In this document: positions 26,935-35,550 of the stretch, piece after piece
How positions within the stretch are numbered: the stretch's first letter is position 1
How the letters are laid out: each line of letters begins with the position of its first letter
Origin: CAZOGW01 sp964579415
GTDB lineage: Bacteria > Actinomycetota > Acidimicrobiia > Spongiisociales > UBA5794
Length of the DNA: 64,000 nucleotides
Assembly: GCA_964579415.1 (NCBI GenBank)
Contig: CAZOGW010000003.1
Location: 8,849 to 72,848, forward strand
Direction: 5' to 3'
Notes under the pieces: generated by a model
Seen by the model: only the letters and a program-made list of their open reading frames with translations
The model's database searches: none
What the model was told of the DNA's origin: nothing
Program-made: the position numbers and the translations under genes

Positions 26935-29900
26935 TCAGTACTTCGGTGCCATTCTCTCTGCGTCTGTCGGAGGCGGAAAGTCCCTTGGGGAGAAGACCGG
27001 GCCATCAAGGATGCGATCCAGAAGATCCCGAGCAACCGGCGTCACGTCGATCGTGTTCTGCAGGATCGATATGACAGCGAGGAGTTCGTCCGTGAAGACC
27101 CACTCCACGTACCGGATGTCGTCGAGGGGGCTGGACTTCCTGCCCTTGCCGCCCGCCATTCGGTTTCCGAGCCAGGATTGCAGGACTCTGAGCCCGGAAA
27201 CCTCGAAGTCATAGACGTCTTGGCTTACGGGCGCGATGGCCCCGTTTCCCACTAAGAGCTCGGATGTCTTAGAGTCGTACCCGAACGTTGTTGGCCTCCC
27301 GCTGATCCGTCGAACTTCCCTTGTCGAGATCACAAGCTCATCCTGCCTGCCGCGCTCTCCGAACGTGTGCCACCCGATCAGGTCACGACCGAGCGCGACG
27401 GTCTCGTCGAAACAGCCGACGTCCTTTGTAATCGGGATGCGAGGGCCCGTGGTGAGCGCAGCAACTTCCTTCGCGAACCGATCGCTGTAGGCGCCGGTCC
27501 CTAGGATGCCGTAGACATACGCAGCCACATCCTCAGGTTCGATACCTGCGCGAAGTTCTTTGCGCAATAATTCCAGGACTCCGCTGGCAACGTTCGAGCT
27601 GGTCCGGGCCGCGTCGCGCCATAGGGGCATCACTCCCTTGTCGCCTCGGCCGCGAAACGCGTGGCAGTCAGGTACATCGGCGAAGGCCATCAGTGCGGGC
27701 CCGGCGCCGAGTGGCGACATCACGAGGGTTTGGAAATAGATCTGCTGGTCACTGGAACAGCCCCACAGCTGCGGCCGCAGGTAGTCTCCCAGGCGTCCAT
27801 CGGGCATGCACCATTCTCGATCAAAAGACCGATAGGCGTATCGACGAATGGTAGGTACGGGGCTCGTCGCCGGCAGCGCTTCGATTGGCGCTAGGGGCGT
27901 CCCGGTCAGCACGTCCTTGTAAGGCTTCGAGGCCTTTCTGTCACGAGATTCCTTGAGCAATGCGCCGCGGCCCGCTGGCTCGGCAGCCATAAGGGCAGAC
28001 CAGCGACGCACAAGGTCGTCGGCTGACTCCGCTATTGGCCATGTGCGATAGAAGTGGAGGCCGGTCTCCCGCCAGGGGAAGAGATCGGTAAGAAGCGGGA
28101 GGGAGTCGAAGCTCGTGTCGGCTGCGGGTAGGAACGACGACGCGCATCCACCCTCGATCGTGAGCCAACTGGGGTCGGCTTGGTCAAGTCCAGCGAGGTT
28201 GTCGAGCAGCTGGAACTTGGTCGCTCGGTCACCGCGGATCCTCCGGTAACGGATCTGCGTGCGCTGTGGGCCCCGAGTTCGGTAGCGAACCCCGACACCT
28301 ATAACCACGGGGGTCAGCACGCCGTCAAAGACGTTGTCCTCCCTGTGGACGCCCCGCCCCTCGCCCCCCAGGTCGACGAGCCACAGTTCGTCGAAGGTCT
28401 TTCGCATAAACTCGCGCATTCCCGCGAATGCGGGGCCTGCAAGGAATGAAGAGGGCGAGATGAGGGCAATAACTGCTGGCCCCGGGCTTTGCTCACAGGC
28501 CTTCCAGATTGCCCAACGCCAGAAGTAGACGTAGTCGTTGTAGAGGGACTTCGCATAGACCCCCATACCGTCCCGCTTCAGGGGCGCAATAAAATCTCGG
28601 ATAAGACCGTAGTCATTCGTCAAACCGTGATAGCGAACAAGTCCGCCCTTTCGCCTTACGGTGGACTTCGTCTGCGACTCGTCGCGATCATAGGGCGGGT
28701 TTCCTATGATCACCGTATGGTTACGCTCAAACTTTCTCTCATTTGCTCGGTGGCCCTCGAGAGAGATAGGGTCGTCGAAGATCTCCAGAACTTGTGAAGG
28801 TCCTTCCAGTGTGTCGGTCAGGAAGACTGGAACCGAGACGTCTGACACGCCGACTTCAAGCTGAATCTTGAGTTGGGAGACTGCGTACGAAGCGAGTGAA
28901 ACCTCGAACGCTGTGTACCGGTCGAGGACGTCCTCCGCAGAGCGCCCTACTCCTCGGGCCGCCTTGAGCCACTGGACCAGGAAGGTTCCAGTTCCGTTGG
29001 CAGGGTCGAGGGCGTTCAGGATGGGGTCGCTCGGGCGCGCTAATGGGGGCGCGTCCCAACACAAGTCCTGCCATGTGGATTGGTCTGCGATACCGCGTTG
29101 CAGACCTACGGACATCTTGAGGGCCGTGTCCACAGCGCGGATCATGAACCGAACGACGGGCAGCGGTGTGTAGTACGCCCCGAGATTCCTGCGCTGCTCC
29201 GGGTCGTACTGGGCCAGAAACTCCTCGTAGAAGTACACGACCGGATCGTCACGCTGATTATCCGCACCGAAGTCGGCGAGCAGCTCGTCGACGTCTGTCC
29301 TCGCCAACTCCTCCGCCAGCTCGTTGAGCCCGAGCTCGTCCACGTCGATGATGCCGTCGGAGTCGTCACGGAAGCGCGAGTAGATGGCATCGAGGAAGTC
29401 GTTGTCGAACCGCAGCGTCGAGACGGACTGCTCGACCTTGAACTGATCCGGGTGGGCGATCCGGGCTGTCAGCAGGCCGTAGACCATGGTCTGCGCGTAA
29501 ACGTCTGCAAACCGTTTGGGTGTGAGGTCGCCGAGTAGCTGGGTACGGACGTCCTGAAAGAGCGCTCGAATCGGCCCATCCTCCGTCTCGACCTCATAGA
29601 GCGCGCGGACCTCGTCGCGGACGTCCTGGGCTACTTCGGCCATGCGCCGCGACAATGCTGCCGCGGATCTGATGCCTTCCCGATATCCGTGGAAGCCGTC
29701 GCCGGAGTCGGGGCTCAGGATGATCCTCGGACCTGAGCCGGGCGACCAGACCAAGTCCGGCACGCCGCGGCGAACCAGAAGGTCAAGCCGGGTACTCGTG
29801 AGCTCATCGCTCCATGACATGACCCGCAGGACGCGCTTGCCGTCCCTCTCTCGGAAGTTCACGACGTGCAACAGCTTCTCGTGTCCATCAGAGAGGCAGA

Positions 29901-30273
29901 AGAACAGCAGGTCGTTGAGGGACCACTGGGCGTGAGTGCCGCTGCCTGTGCGGGCCCGCTCGTTCTTGACCAGCCGATGTACCAGACGTCGGATCGCGCC
30001 GATCGGGAGCCGGCCACCTTCGAAGTCCAGGACGAAGGTGCCGAAGCCTTGGTTCTTCGTCAGGGGCGGGATCTGCGAGATCCGCTTGAGATTGGCGACC
30101 TTCTCCGGGTCGAGATGGAGCTCCTCCGGCTCCCACGCCAACTCAAGTTCATCCCATGACATGCCGTCAGGGATCGGCCAATCGAGCCCGTTGAGCAGCA
30201 GATCGAGCAGGTGATCGGCTGAGGTGGGAGCCGCTCGGAGCAGCTTGCGCATGCGATCCTCGGCGACGCTCAT
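26935..30273 (-). CDS. Type ISP-like N6-adenine DNA methyltransferase with specificity region
   Basis: The protein has 1,112 residues. SAM-binding motif I reads LDPANGTGTF (near residue 425) and catalytic motif IV reads IIGNPPYDRDESQ (near 525), the N6-adenine/amino-methyltransferase signature; YYTPLPVVRFMIRAVD upstream is typical of the Eco57I/type ISP methylase lead-in. The C-terminal ~400 residues, with DVYDFEVSGLRVLQSWLGNRM, DIRYVEWVFTDELLAVISILQNTIDVTPVARDLLDRIL, match the type ISP restriction-modification C-terminus (target recognition). The nuclease and helicase normally fused in type ISP enzymes are absent here; they are supplied by the upstream PLD/SNF2 gene, which overlaps by 4 bp (ATGA). 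It should methylate self DNA at a specific site. Confidence 0.9.
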   Translation of the reverse strand: MSVAEDRMRKLLRAAPTSADHLLDLLLNGLDWPIPDGMSWDELELAWEPEELHLDPEKVANLKRISQIPPLTKNQGFGTFVLDFEGGRLPIGAIRRLVHRLVKNERARTGSGTHAQWSLNDLLFFCLSDGHEKLLHVVNFRERDGKRVLRVMSWSDELTSTRLDLLVRRGVPDLVWSPGSGPRIILSPDSGDGFHGYREGIRSAAALSRRMAEVAQDVRDEVRALYEVETEDGPIRALFQDVRTQLLGDLTPKRFADVYAQTMVYGLLTARIAHPDQFKVEQSVSTLRFDNDFLDAIYSRFRDDSDGIIDVDELGLNELAEELARTDVDELLADFGADNQRDDPVVYFYEEFLAQYDPEQRRNLGAYYTPLPVVRFMIRAVDTALKMSVGLQRGIADQSTWQDLCWDAPPLARPSDPILNALDPANGTGTFLVQWLKAARGVGRSAEDVLDRYTAFEVSLASYAVSQLKIQLEVGVSDVSVPVFLTDTLEGPSQVLEIFDDPISLEGHRANERKFERNHTVIIGNPPYDRDESQTKSTVRRKGGLVRYHGLTNDYGLIRDFIAPLKRDGMGVYAKSLYNDYVYFWRWAIWKACEQSPGPAVIALISPSSFLAGPAFAGMREFMRKTFDELWLVDLGGEGRGVHREDNVFDGVLTPVVIGVGVRYRTRGPQRTQIRYRRIRGDRATKFQLLDNLAGLDQADPSWLTIEGGCASSFLPAADTSFDSLPLLTDLFPWRETGLHFYRTWPIAESADDLVRRWSALMAAEPAGRGALLKESRDRKASKPYKDVLTGTPLAPIEALPATSPVPTIRRYAYRSFDREWCMPDGRLGDYLRPQLWGCSSDQQIYFQTLVMSPLGAGPALMAFADVPDCHAFRGRGDKGVMPLWRDAARTSSNVASGVLELLRKELRAGIEPEDVAAYVYGILGTGAYSDRFAKEVAALTTGPRIPITKDVGCFDETVALGRDLIGWHTFGERGRQDELVISTREVRRISGRPTTFGYDSKTSELLVGNGAIAPVSQDVYDFEVSGLRVLQSWLGNRMAGGKGRKSSPLDDIRYVEWVFTDELLAVISILQNTIDVTPVARDLLDRILDGPVFSPRDFPPPTDAERMAPKY

Positions 30274-33200
30274 CGGATCTCCATCCAGCAGAGCGTCTTG
30301 GGGCTGGGTGCGTCGAGTGGCAGTTGTGTCTCCTTGCGCAGTCGCTTGGTCTCACCACGCTCGAATTCGCGCAGCGTAGCTCGGAGGCTGGATCGGTCAC
30401 TAAACGCTTGCGCTTGGTCAGTCGGTTGGGCGGAGATAGCAGCGTCGACGGTGTGCAGGCCCCGCTCGACGCCGTCCGAGGTGCGCAGCGCCCACTCCAC
30501 CGCGCCGGTATCGAGCGTCCATTCCGAGTCCGCGTCGTCGTCGTGCGCCTTGGTCAGGACGGGCACGCGGCGGCAGATGAACACTCCAGACGGTTCGCCG
30601 GTCTTCGCCACCGAGATACCCTCGGGCAACCGTTCGATCAGCTCCTCCAGGCCCGGGTCGTCCTTGACCAGCTGAAGCCATGTGAGGCGGAGCGCCTCGA
30701 TCGGGGCGATGTCGCCGTCGTATTCGTCCTTGAACGCCTGGAAGACCTTCACGTCATCAAACATGTCGCTCTCGTCGAAGAGCTTGCCGCCAGGTATGCC
30801 GAGGGCTTTCGAGATCATGAGCGTCTTGTTCTGAACTCGGTTGTAGAGCGTGAGCAATGCCTCGATCTCTGCGGGCGGAAGGAAGTTGCGGATCTGAATG
30901 TGCCCTCTGGACTTCTTGGCGGACGGCTTCTCCCGGATGAGCTGGGCCTCGATGACAGGGTTCATCCGGCGGTCTACACGACCGATGCGCTGCATGAGCC
31001 GCACCGGGTTCCAGTGGATGTCGTAGTTGACCAGCAGAGTGCCGTCCTGGAGGTTCACACCCTCGCTCAGAACGTCGGTGGAGATGAGGACTCGAAGAGG
31101 GGCGAGGGTCCTGCGGTCGGCTGCTGAAACCTTGTTGTAGAACGGGGCGAACCGCTTGATCATCGCGTAGCGGTCGTTGCTGCGGGTCCCGTCCAGGCGG
31201 TCGATATCGGCGACGCCATCCTTCCTGAGCTGTTCTTCGAGGTAGCGAGCGGTGTCGGCAAACTCCGTGAACACGATGACCTGTTCATTGCGGAACTCTG
31301 GAGTGAAGACCGCCTTGTCCAGGGTCCTGATGCCTGCCTTGGACGGTCCGAGCAGCAGGTCGCGCAGGCGCAGGTACTTGTCGTCGTACCCGGCACCGGC
31401 GAGGGTCAGGTCCATGAAGCGGTTGAGCTGGTCGAGGTCCTCGAAGGCAGCGTCGATCATCTCCTGGAGGTTGTACTCCCCACCCACGAGGTTGACGCCC
31501 AGCTCGCCCAGCTCCTCCTCGGTGAGATCCTCCTCGTGCCAGACTTCTTCGAGCGTTGAGCGGTAGCGGTCGTGGATGGCCTGCAGCGTCGAGTCATTCG
31601 CAGCCCGCCAGTCGGCGAGCCGCATCTGCTGATCGGGGTCGATCCTTGTGTTGACGTCCAGCCAGTGCAGGATCTTGGCCGACAGATCCAGACAGGAGCC
31701 AGCGAATGCGGCGAGGCTGGACTCGAACCGCTTCAGGAAGATGGTCCGGATGAGGGCGACGACCTGACGCTGCCGGTTCTCCGCCACCGTGTCGACGTCT
31801 TCGTCCTTCGAGAACGCCAACGGGTAGTACATCGGCAGGACGAACAATGGGGTCTTGCGGTTGAAGGCATTTTGAAGTTCGGTGAAGAGCGGGGAGTAGA
31901 GAGCGCCGAACTCGTACTCCACGACGCGAGGGACCTGGGTCTCTGGGAATACCACGTCCGCGCCGCCAACGATTCGCGAGCTCTCGATGGCGTATTTTCG
32001 GCTGCTCTGGTGGATGATCGATTGGAACAGCTTGTCCCGTGACATCAGGCCCGCGATGGCTGCGTGGTCGGGCACGTTGCTCTTGAACGGCTTCTCCAGT
32101 TCGACGGTGTATTTGCGCAGACTGTTGACGCCGATGCTGGCGAAGTGGTCGTCGGCGTCGACCCCGGTGAACAGCTCAGCCTGATGCACAAGGTCGAAGA
32201 AGGAGTTGTTGATAGGTGTCGCGGTGAGCAGGAACACGGTCTTGCCCTGGCAGATCTCATGCATCCGCCACCATCGAGAACCCCACGGATTCTCCTCTGT
32301 GGGGGTCTTGCCGTGGTTCCGGAAATTGTGGGCTTCGTCGATGATGATGACATCGGCTCGCTCGGCGAGGTGCTCGATCTCCGCGAGACCCTGCTTGGTT
32401 GTCAGGTCGGTGTGCGCCCGGACAAGCACGTTGGAGAACTGGCCGAACAGCGAGGGAAGCTTCTCCTTGAGCTCGGGGCTCCACACGGCGTCCTGGCCAG
32501 TCTTGGTGGCCATGATGAGCACGTTCTTTCGGTGTCGCACCGCGTAGTACTCCGTGAGCATCAGGCCGACGAAGGTCTTGCCCAGCCCGACGCCGTCAGT
32601 GAGGAATCCGCCATTCCACCGTCGTGACATCTCAATCAGTGCGTGGAACGCCTCGCGCTGGTACGGCGCCAGCATCGGGTAAATGACGGATTCGGATTCC
32701 TCCCAACTCTTGTCGGTCTGATCCACGTTCGCCGTCAGTGCATGAAGCGCCTTCGCATAAACCTCGAACGGAGTGAACCCGCGGATGTTGTGCTCTAGCA
32801 CCGACAGTAGCTCGGCATTGACAGGGGTGGCCAACTCCCAATGCTGCTCATACCATGACTGCAGGTCGGCGACCTCCGGGCCCTGGAACCTTACATTGAG
32901 CTCGACGTTCTGCGTCAGTCCCGGGCGGGTGAAGTTGGAGGAGCCGACCAATGCCGCGGAGCCGACAACCTTGAGCTTGCTGTGCGTGATGTATGCCTTC
33001 GCATGGAACTTCTTCGGCTTGTAGACGCGAATCTCGATCTTGTCGTTGCGGATGCCATCAACGACAGCTTCTATGCCGGCCAGAAAGGCGTCTCCGTTCT
33101 GGCGCTCGATAACGATGGATGTATCGAGCGCGGCTGCGATTGCGTCTGCGGTCGTGCGGCTAGTCTCGCCGCCGATGAGAAGGCGGATCTTGTTGACCTT

Positions 33201-33356
33201 CTGCCAGGCTCCATCCAGAGCGAGGAAGGCTCCGATCTCGAAGTGCCCACTGGCGATGTCTATCGCCGAACTGATGTCGCACCACTCTCGGACGTACTGC
33301 AGCGCCTTCCACTCCTCGTCGGTGTTGTCGACGATGAACTGCTCAGGAGTCGCCAT
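30270..33356 (-). CDS. PLD-family nuclease fused to SNF2/SF2 helicase
   Basis: The protein has 1,028 residues, ATG preceded by GAGGGGAG. The N-terminal ~200 residues are a phospholipase D-type nuclease: PKKFHAKAYITHSKLKVVGS followed by ALVGSSNFTRPGL (HXK and SSN, near residue 115). Then SNF2-type motifs: TDGVGLGKTFVGL (Walker A, ~255), VIIIDEAHNFRN (DEAH, ~342), FLLTATPINNS (motif III), and the second lobe with EQVIVFTEFADTARYLEEQL, LISTDVLSEGVNLQDGTLLVNYDIHWNP and RLMQRIGRVDRR (~793). It lies first in a two-gene operon with the type ISP-like methyltransferase. I infer a restriction system in which the translocase and PLD nuclease are on one chain and methylation/recognition on another. DrmC/DrmD of DISARM have similar parts on separate proteins. 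Confidence 0.9.
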   Translation of the reverse strand: MATPEQFIVDNTDEEWKALQYVREWCDISSAIDIASGHFEIGAFLALDGAWQKVNKIRLLIGGETSRTTADAIAAALDTSIVIERQNGDAFLAGIEAVVDGIRNDKIEIRVYKPKKFHAKAYITHSKLKVVGSAALVGSSNFTRPGLTQNVELNVRFQGPEVADLQSWYEQHWELATPVNAELLSVLEHNIRGFTPFEVYAKALHALTANVDQTDKSWEESESVIYPMLAPYQREAFHALIEMSRRWNGGFLTDGVGLGKTFVGLMLTEYYAVRHRKNVLIMATKTGQDAVWSPELKEKLPSLFGQFSNVLVRAHTDLTTKQGLAEIEHLAERADVIIIDEAHNFRNHGKTPTEENPWGSRWWRMHEICQGKTVFLLTATPINNSFFDLVHQAELFTGVDADDHFASIGVNSLRKYTVELEKPFKSNVPDHAAIAGLMSRDKLFQSIIHQSSRKYAIESSRIVGGADVVFPETQVPRVVEYEFGALYSPLFTELQNAFNRKTPLFVLPMYYPLAFSKDEDVDTVAENRQRQVVALIRTIFLKRFESSLAAFAGSCLDLSAKILHWLDVNTRIDPDQQMRLADWRAANDSTLQAIHDRYRSTLEEVWHEEDLTEEELGELGVNLVGGEYNLQEMIDAAFEDLDQLNRFMDLTLAGAGYDDKYLRLRDLLLGPSKAGIRTLDKAVFTPEFRNEQVIVFTEFADTARYLEEQLRKDGVADIDRLDGTRSNDRYAMIKRFAPFYNKVSAADRRTLAPLRVLISTDVLSEGVNLQDGTLLVNYDIHWNPVRLMQRIGRVDRRMNPVIEAQLIREKPSAKKSRGHIQIRNFLPPAEIEALLTLYNRVQNKTLMISKALGIPGGKLFDESDMFDDVKVFQAFKDEYDGDIAPIEALRLTWLQLVKDDPGLEELIERLPEGISVAKTGEPSGVFICRRVPVLTKAHDDDADSEWTLDTGAVEWALRTSDGVERGLHTVDAAISAQPTDQAQAFSDRSSLRATLREFERGETKRLRKETQLPLDAPSPKTLCWMEIR

Positions 33357-33671
33357 CTTGCTCCCCTCGCCTGCTTAGTGCCTCTAGGACTGCGAGTGGC
33401 TGTGTTCTTGGTGGATTGGCTATGTCGGGCCGTTGCCGGCCCGAGCTTGTGACGGTAGCGGGCTGCGGCGTCGATCTCCACCGGGGGTGATCTGGCGAAC
33501 TGGGCACTTGCTGGCGTCCGAGGTCGTTGGAGGTCAGCACCGATCGCCGAGCATCCCGTAAGCCCGGGACTGAGTCCGCCGTGATGAGGCCGGGAAGGCC
33601 GGGCGCCGCCCGCTCCGTCGGGGCAGCTCTGCGGTCGACTTCCGAGAAGTCGAGCTGCAAAGCTCACGCCC
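33357..33671. promoter_or_regulatory. Divergent intergenic region
   Basis: About 315 bp separate the PLD/SNF2 gene (minus) from the small winged-helix gene (plus); promoters for both should be here. ORFs inside are compositionally poor. I cannot point to a specific operator. The small winged-helix protein encoded next could be an autoregulator of this region. Confidence 0.4.
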
Positions 33672-33911
33672 ATGGCCAGCAAGCACGATCTCCCCGCGTG
33701 GGTCGTCGAGGCGCTCACCGAACTGGGCGGTTCCGGAAGCGTCGTGGAGGTCTGCGAGGTGATCTGGCGTCGCCACGAGCCTGAGCTCCGCACGTCACGC
33801 GAGCTCTTCTACGCGTGGCAATACGACGTCAGGTGGGCGGCACAACAGCTGCGCGATTCCGGCCGACTCCAGCCGATGGCCGGAAGGAGGGGTCCCTGGG
33901 AGCTCGCCTGA
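33672..33911 (+). CDS. Small winged-helix (Mrr N-terminal-like) protein
   Basis: The protein has 79 residues. The pattern LPAWVVEALTELGGSGSVVEVCEVIWRRHE, then FYAWQYDVRWAAQQLRDSGRLQP and a final GRRGPWELA resembles the Mrr_N winged helix found in restriction proteins, where it recognises DNA. No nuclease domain follows. It sits just upstream of, and divergent from, the PLD/SNF2-methyltransferase operon, which fits a role as transcriptional controller (C protein-like) or DNA-binding subunit. No good ribosome binding site is visible before the ATG. Confidence 0.6.
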   Translation: MASKHDLPAWVVEALTELGGSGSVVEVCEVIWRRHEPELRTSRELFYAWQYDVRWAAQQLRDSGRLQPMAGRRGPWELA

Positions 33912-34051
33912 GCAGGCAACGCCCGAGCCTCACGTCCCCATGAGAACGTTCGCTTATTGGTCGCGTGCCTCTTCGCGGTGGTCGATTCAGGGTCAGCAAG
34001 CTTCGATGATCGTGGCCGGGCGATGTAGGTCCCTCGGGGAAGTCATCGACG

Positions 34052-34657
34052 TCAGTGACCGCCGGCGACCTTGAAGCCCAATCCCGCGAGTCGCTCGGCG
34101 GTTGCGCTCTCCTCGGCTTTGGCCTGATCGCGATCGAACAGCGGGCCCACCGGCTCTAGGTCCGGGCGTCGTCGCAGGAAGTGCTTGGCCACCACAGGTG
34201 AGTAGAGCTTTCCATGAGCTCCGACCGCGAGAGTCCGATGCTGCTCGATCCGGCGGTCCACGTCGATCGCCGTCTCCCCTACGTAGACCCAGCCAACAGT
34301 CCCCGGGGGACTCGGACTCAGCTCGACGACGTAGACGCGCCAGAGGCGCTGATCCCGGTTGACGGTGAAGCCGAGCCCGGCCAGGCGCCGACAGGCGTCC
34401 CGTCCCGTCGCATCACTCGGATCCGCGAGGTCGGGGCGCAGCCTCTTGACACGTTCGCGAGCCCACTTGGGCTTCCCCCTTCCCGCCGCCAAAGCACCCA
34501 GCTTCGCCTCAGTGTCGAGCGTCAGGATGACGACCAGGTTCGGCCGATCACCCACTCGGCGGGGCACGACATCATCGACTTCGATGATCGCCAGACGCAG
34601 CGCAGGAACAGCCTGAAGGCCACCGCCGGTGGGCTGAGAGGTCGCCTCGCGTGTCAT
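34052..34657 (-). CDS. GIY-YIG-like domain protein
   Basis: The protein has 201 residues from ATG 34657, which has GAGG upstream; the open frame continues further 5' but with no coding character. The C-terminal half reads LWRVYVVELSPSPPGTVGWVYVGETAIDVDRRIEQH, in which VYV...VYVGET..R..QH corresponds to the GIY..YIG..R core of GIY-YIG nucleases, followed by a repeated LAGLGF motif near the end (also at DACRRLAGLGFTV). The N-terminal ~90 residues are unrecognised. It could be a nuclease or only a degenerate fold; I do not see the conserved Glu clearly. Confidence 0.6.
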   Translation of the reverse strand: MTREATSQPTGGGLQAVPALRLAIIEVDDVVPRRVGDRPNLVVILTLDTEAKLGALAAGRGKPKWARERVKRLRPDLADPSDATGRDACRRLAGLGFTVNRDQRLWRVYVVELSPSPPGTVGWVYVGETAIDVDRRIEQHRTLAVGAHGKLYSPVVAKHFLRRRPDLEPVGPLFDRDQAKAEESATAERLAGLGFKVAGGH

Positions 34658-34781
34658 TAGCTGCGATCCTCGCTCGGGCTGGCGGTGACCCATGAGAGAT
34701 CGGGGATTCGCCACCGGGCGCGGGGACCCTTGTGGCGAGGGACGCGGGCGCACGGACGGCGTGGCATCAGTCGCGCGTGCC

Positions 34782-35429
34782 TCACCAGCGTCTCCAAGTG
34801 TCACGGCCAGACAGCTCCATGGATGTCACGAAGTCCGCGGCCGCCAACAACCCGGGGCCGTTCGCGGTCTGAAGGGGTAACGGCGCGCTGTCGGGGCTGC
34901 TCAACCAGAAGTGTTGTTCGGCGGCGCGGAAGTCGCTGTCAACGACGACCAGCCGACCCTCCGGCCATTGAACAGGTTGGTCGATAGCGTGGAACAACGT
35001 GTGGAGTTCCGCGCTCATCCTTCGGACGTCCGCTGCAGCCCGCTCCTCGTCCATGTAGACCCCACCCCAGCCGCGCTGGGCGAACACTGCGGCTCGATCG
35101 GTGACGATGAGGTAGGTGATGCCGTAGGAGTTCGCGCCATGACCGCAGTGGCCGAGGTAATAGCGCTGTCGCCAGTCGCCGTCCACGAAGCGCGACACCT
35201 CGGGAGAGAGAAGGTAGGCATCCGCCACGGTTGCAGTCTCGGTCTTGCTCCAGCCGCGCTCGTGTAGAAGGCAGCCCCATGCCCATTCGTGGTAGTGCGA
35301 CAGCTCTGACGCGAACCGCGCAGGGACAAAGGGCTCGCCCAAATCCGCCCGCCGCCATCCCGTGAACGACTCATCCACGTCTGGTGACAGGGTCGGTTCG
35401 TCCATCAAGTCGTCGGAATCGGATGCCAT
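34782..35429 (-). CDS. Hypothetical protein downstream of OLD nuclease
   Basis: The protein has 215 residues from ATG 35429, chosen because AGGAGG lies immediately upstream. The long frame beyond it has no coding character. No family recognised. It has an acidic N-terminus (DSDDLMDEPTLSPDVDES), aromatic-rich centre (HYHEWAWGCLLHERGW, YYLGHCGHGANSYGITYLIVTDRAAVF) and QRGWGGVYMDEERAAADVRRMS. It is co-oriented with and 120 bp downstream of the OLD-family gene, so the two may function together. Confidence 0.65.
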   Translation of the reverse strand: MASDSDDLMDEPTLSPDVDESFTGWRRADLGEPFVPARFASELSHYHEWAWGCLLHERGWSKTETATVADAYLLSPEVSRFVDGDWRQRYYLGHCGHGANSYGITYLIVTDRAAVFAQRGWGGVYMDEERAAADVRRMSAELHTLFHAIDQPVQWPEGRLVVVDSDFRAAEQHFWLSSPDSAPLPLQTANGPGLLAAADFVTSMELSGRDTWRRW

Positions 35430-35550
35430 CCTTACCTCCTGGCGGTGTCGAGTCGCTTGAGCTCTGTGACGCCCCGGGCGCTCCGATCCGTCACGTCGGC
35501 GAGTGCGCTCGCCCTCAGCGACCTGGGCTCCGGGCAGTCCCCCCACTCGG

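Noticed and set aside
16786..33356. DISARM (DUF1998 helicase, methyltransferase, SNF2, PLD all within 17 kb).
   Set aside because: The PLD is fused to the SNF2 helicase, the methyltransferase is type ISP-like, the two sets are convergent separate operons, and no separate DrmA plus DrmB pair is present.
33343..33660. A 105-residue minus-strand ORF upstream of the PLD-SNF2 gene.
   Set aside because: Low-complexity Pro/Arg/Ser composition, no ribosome binding site, and it occupies the expected divergent promoter region.
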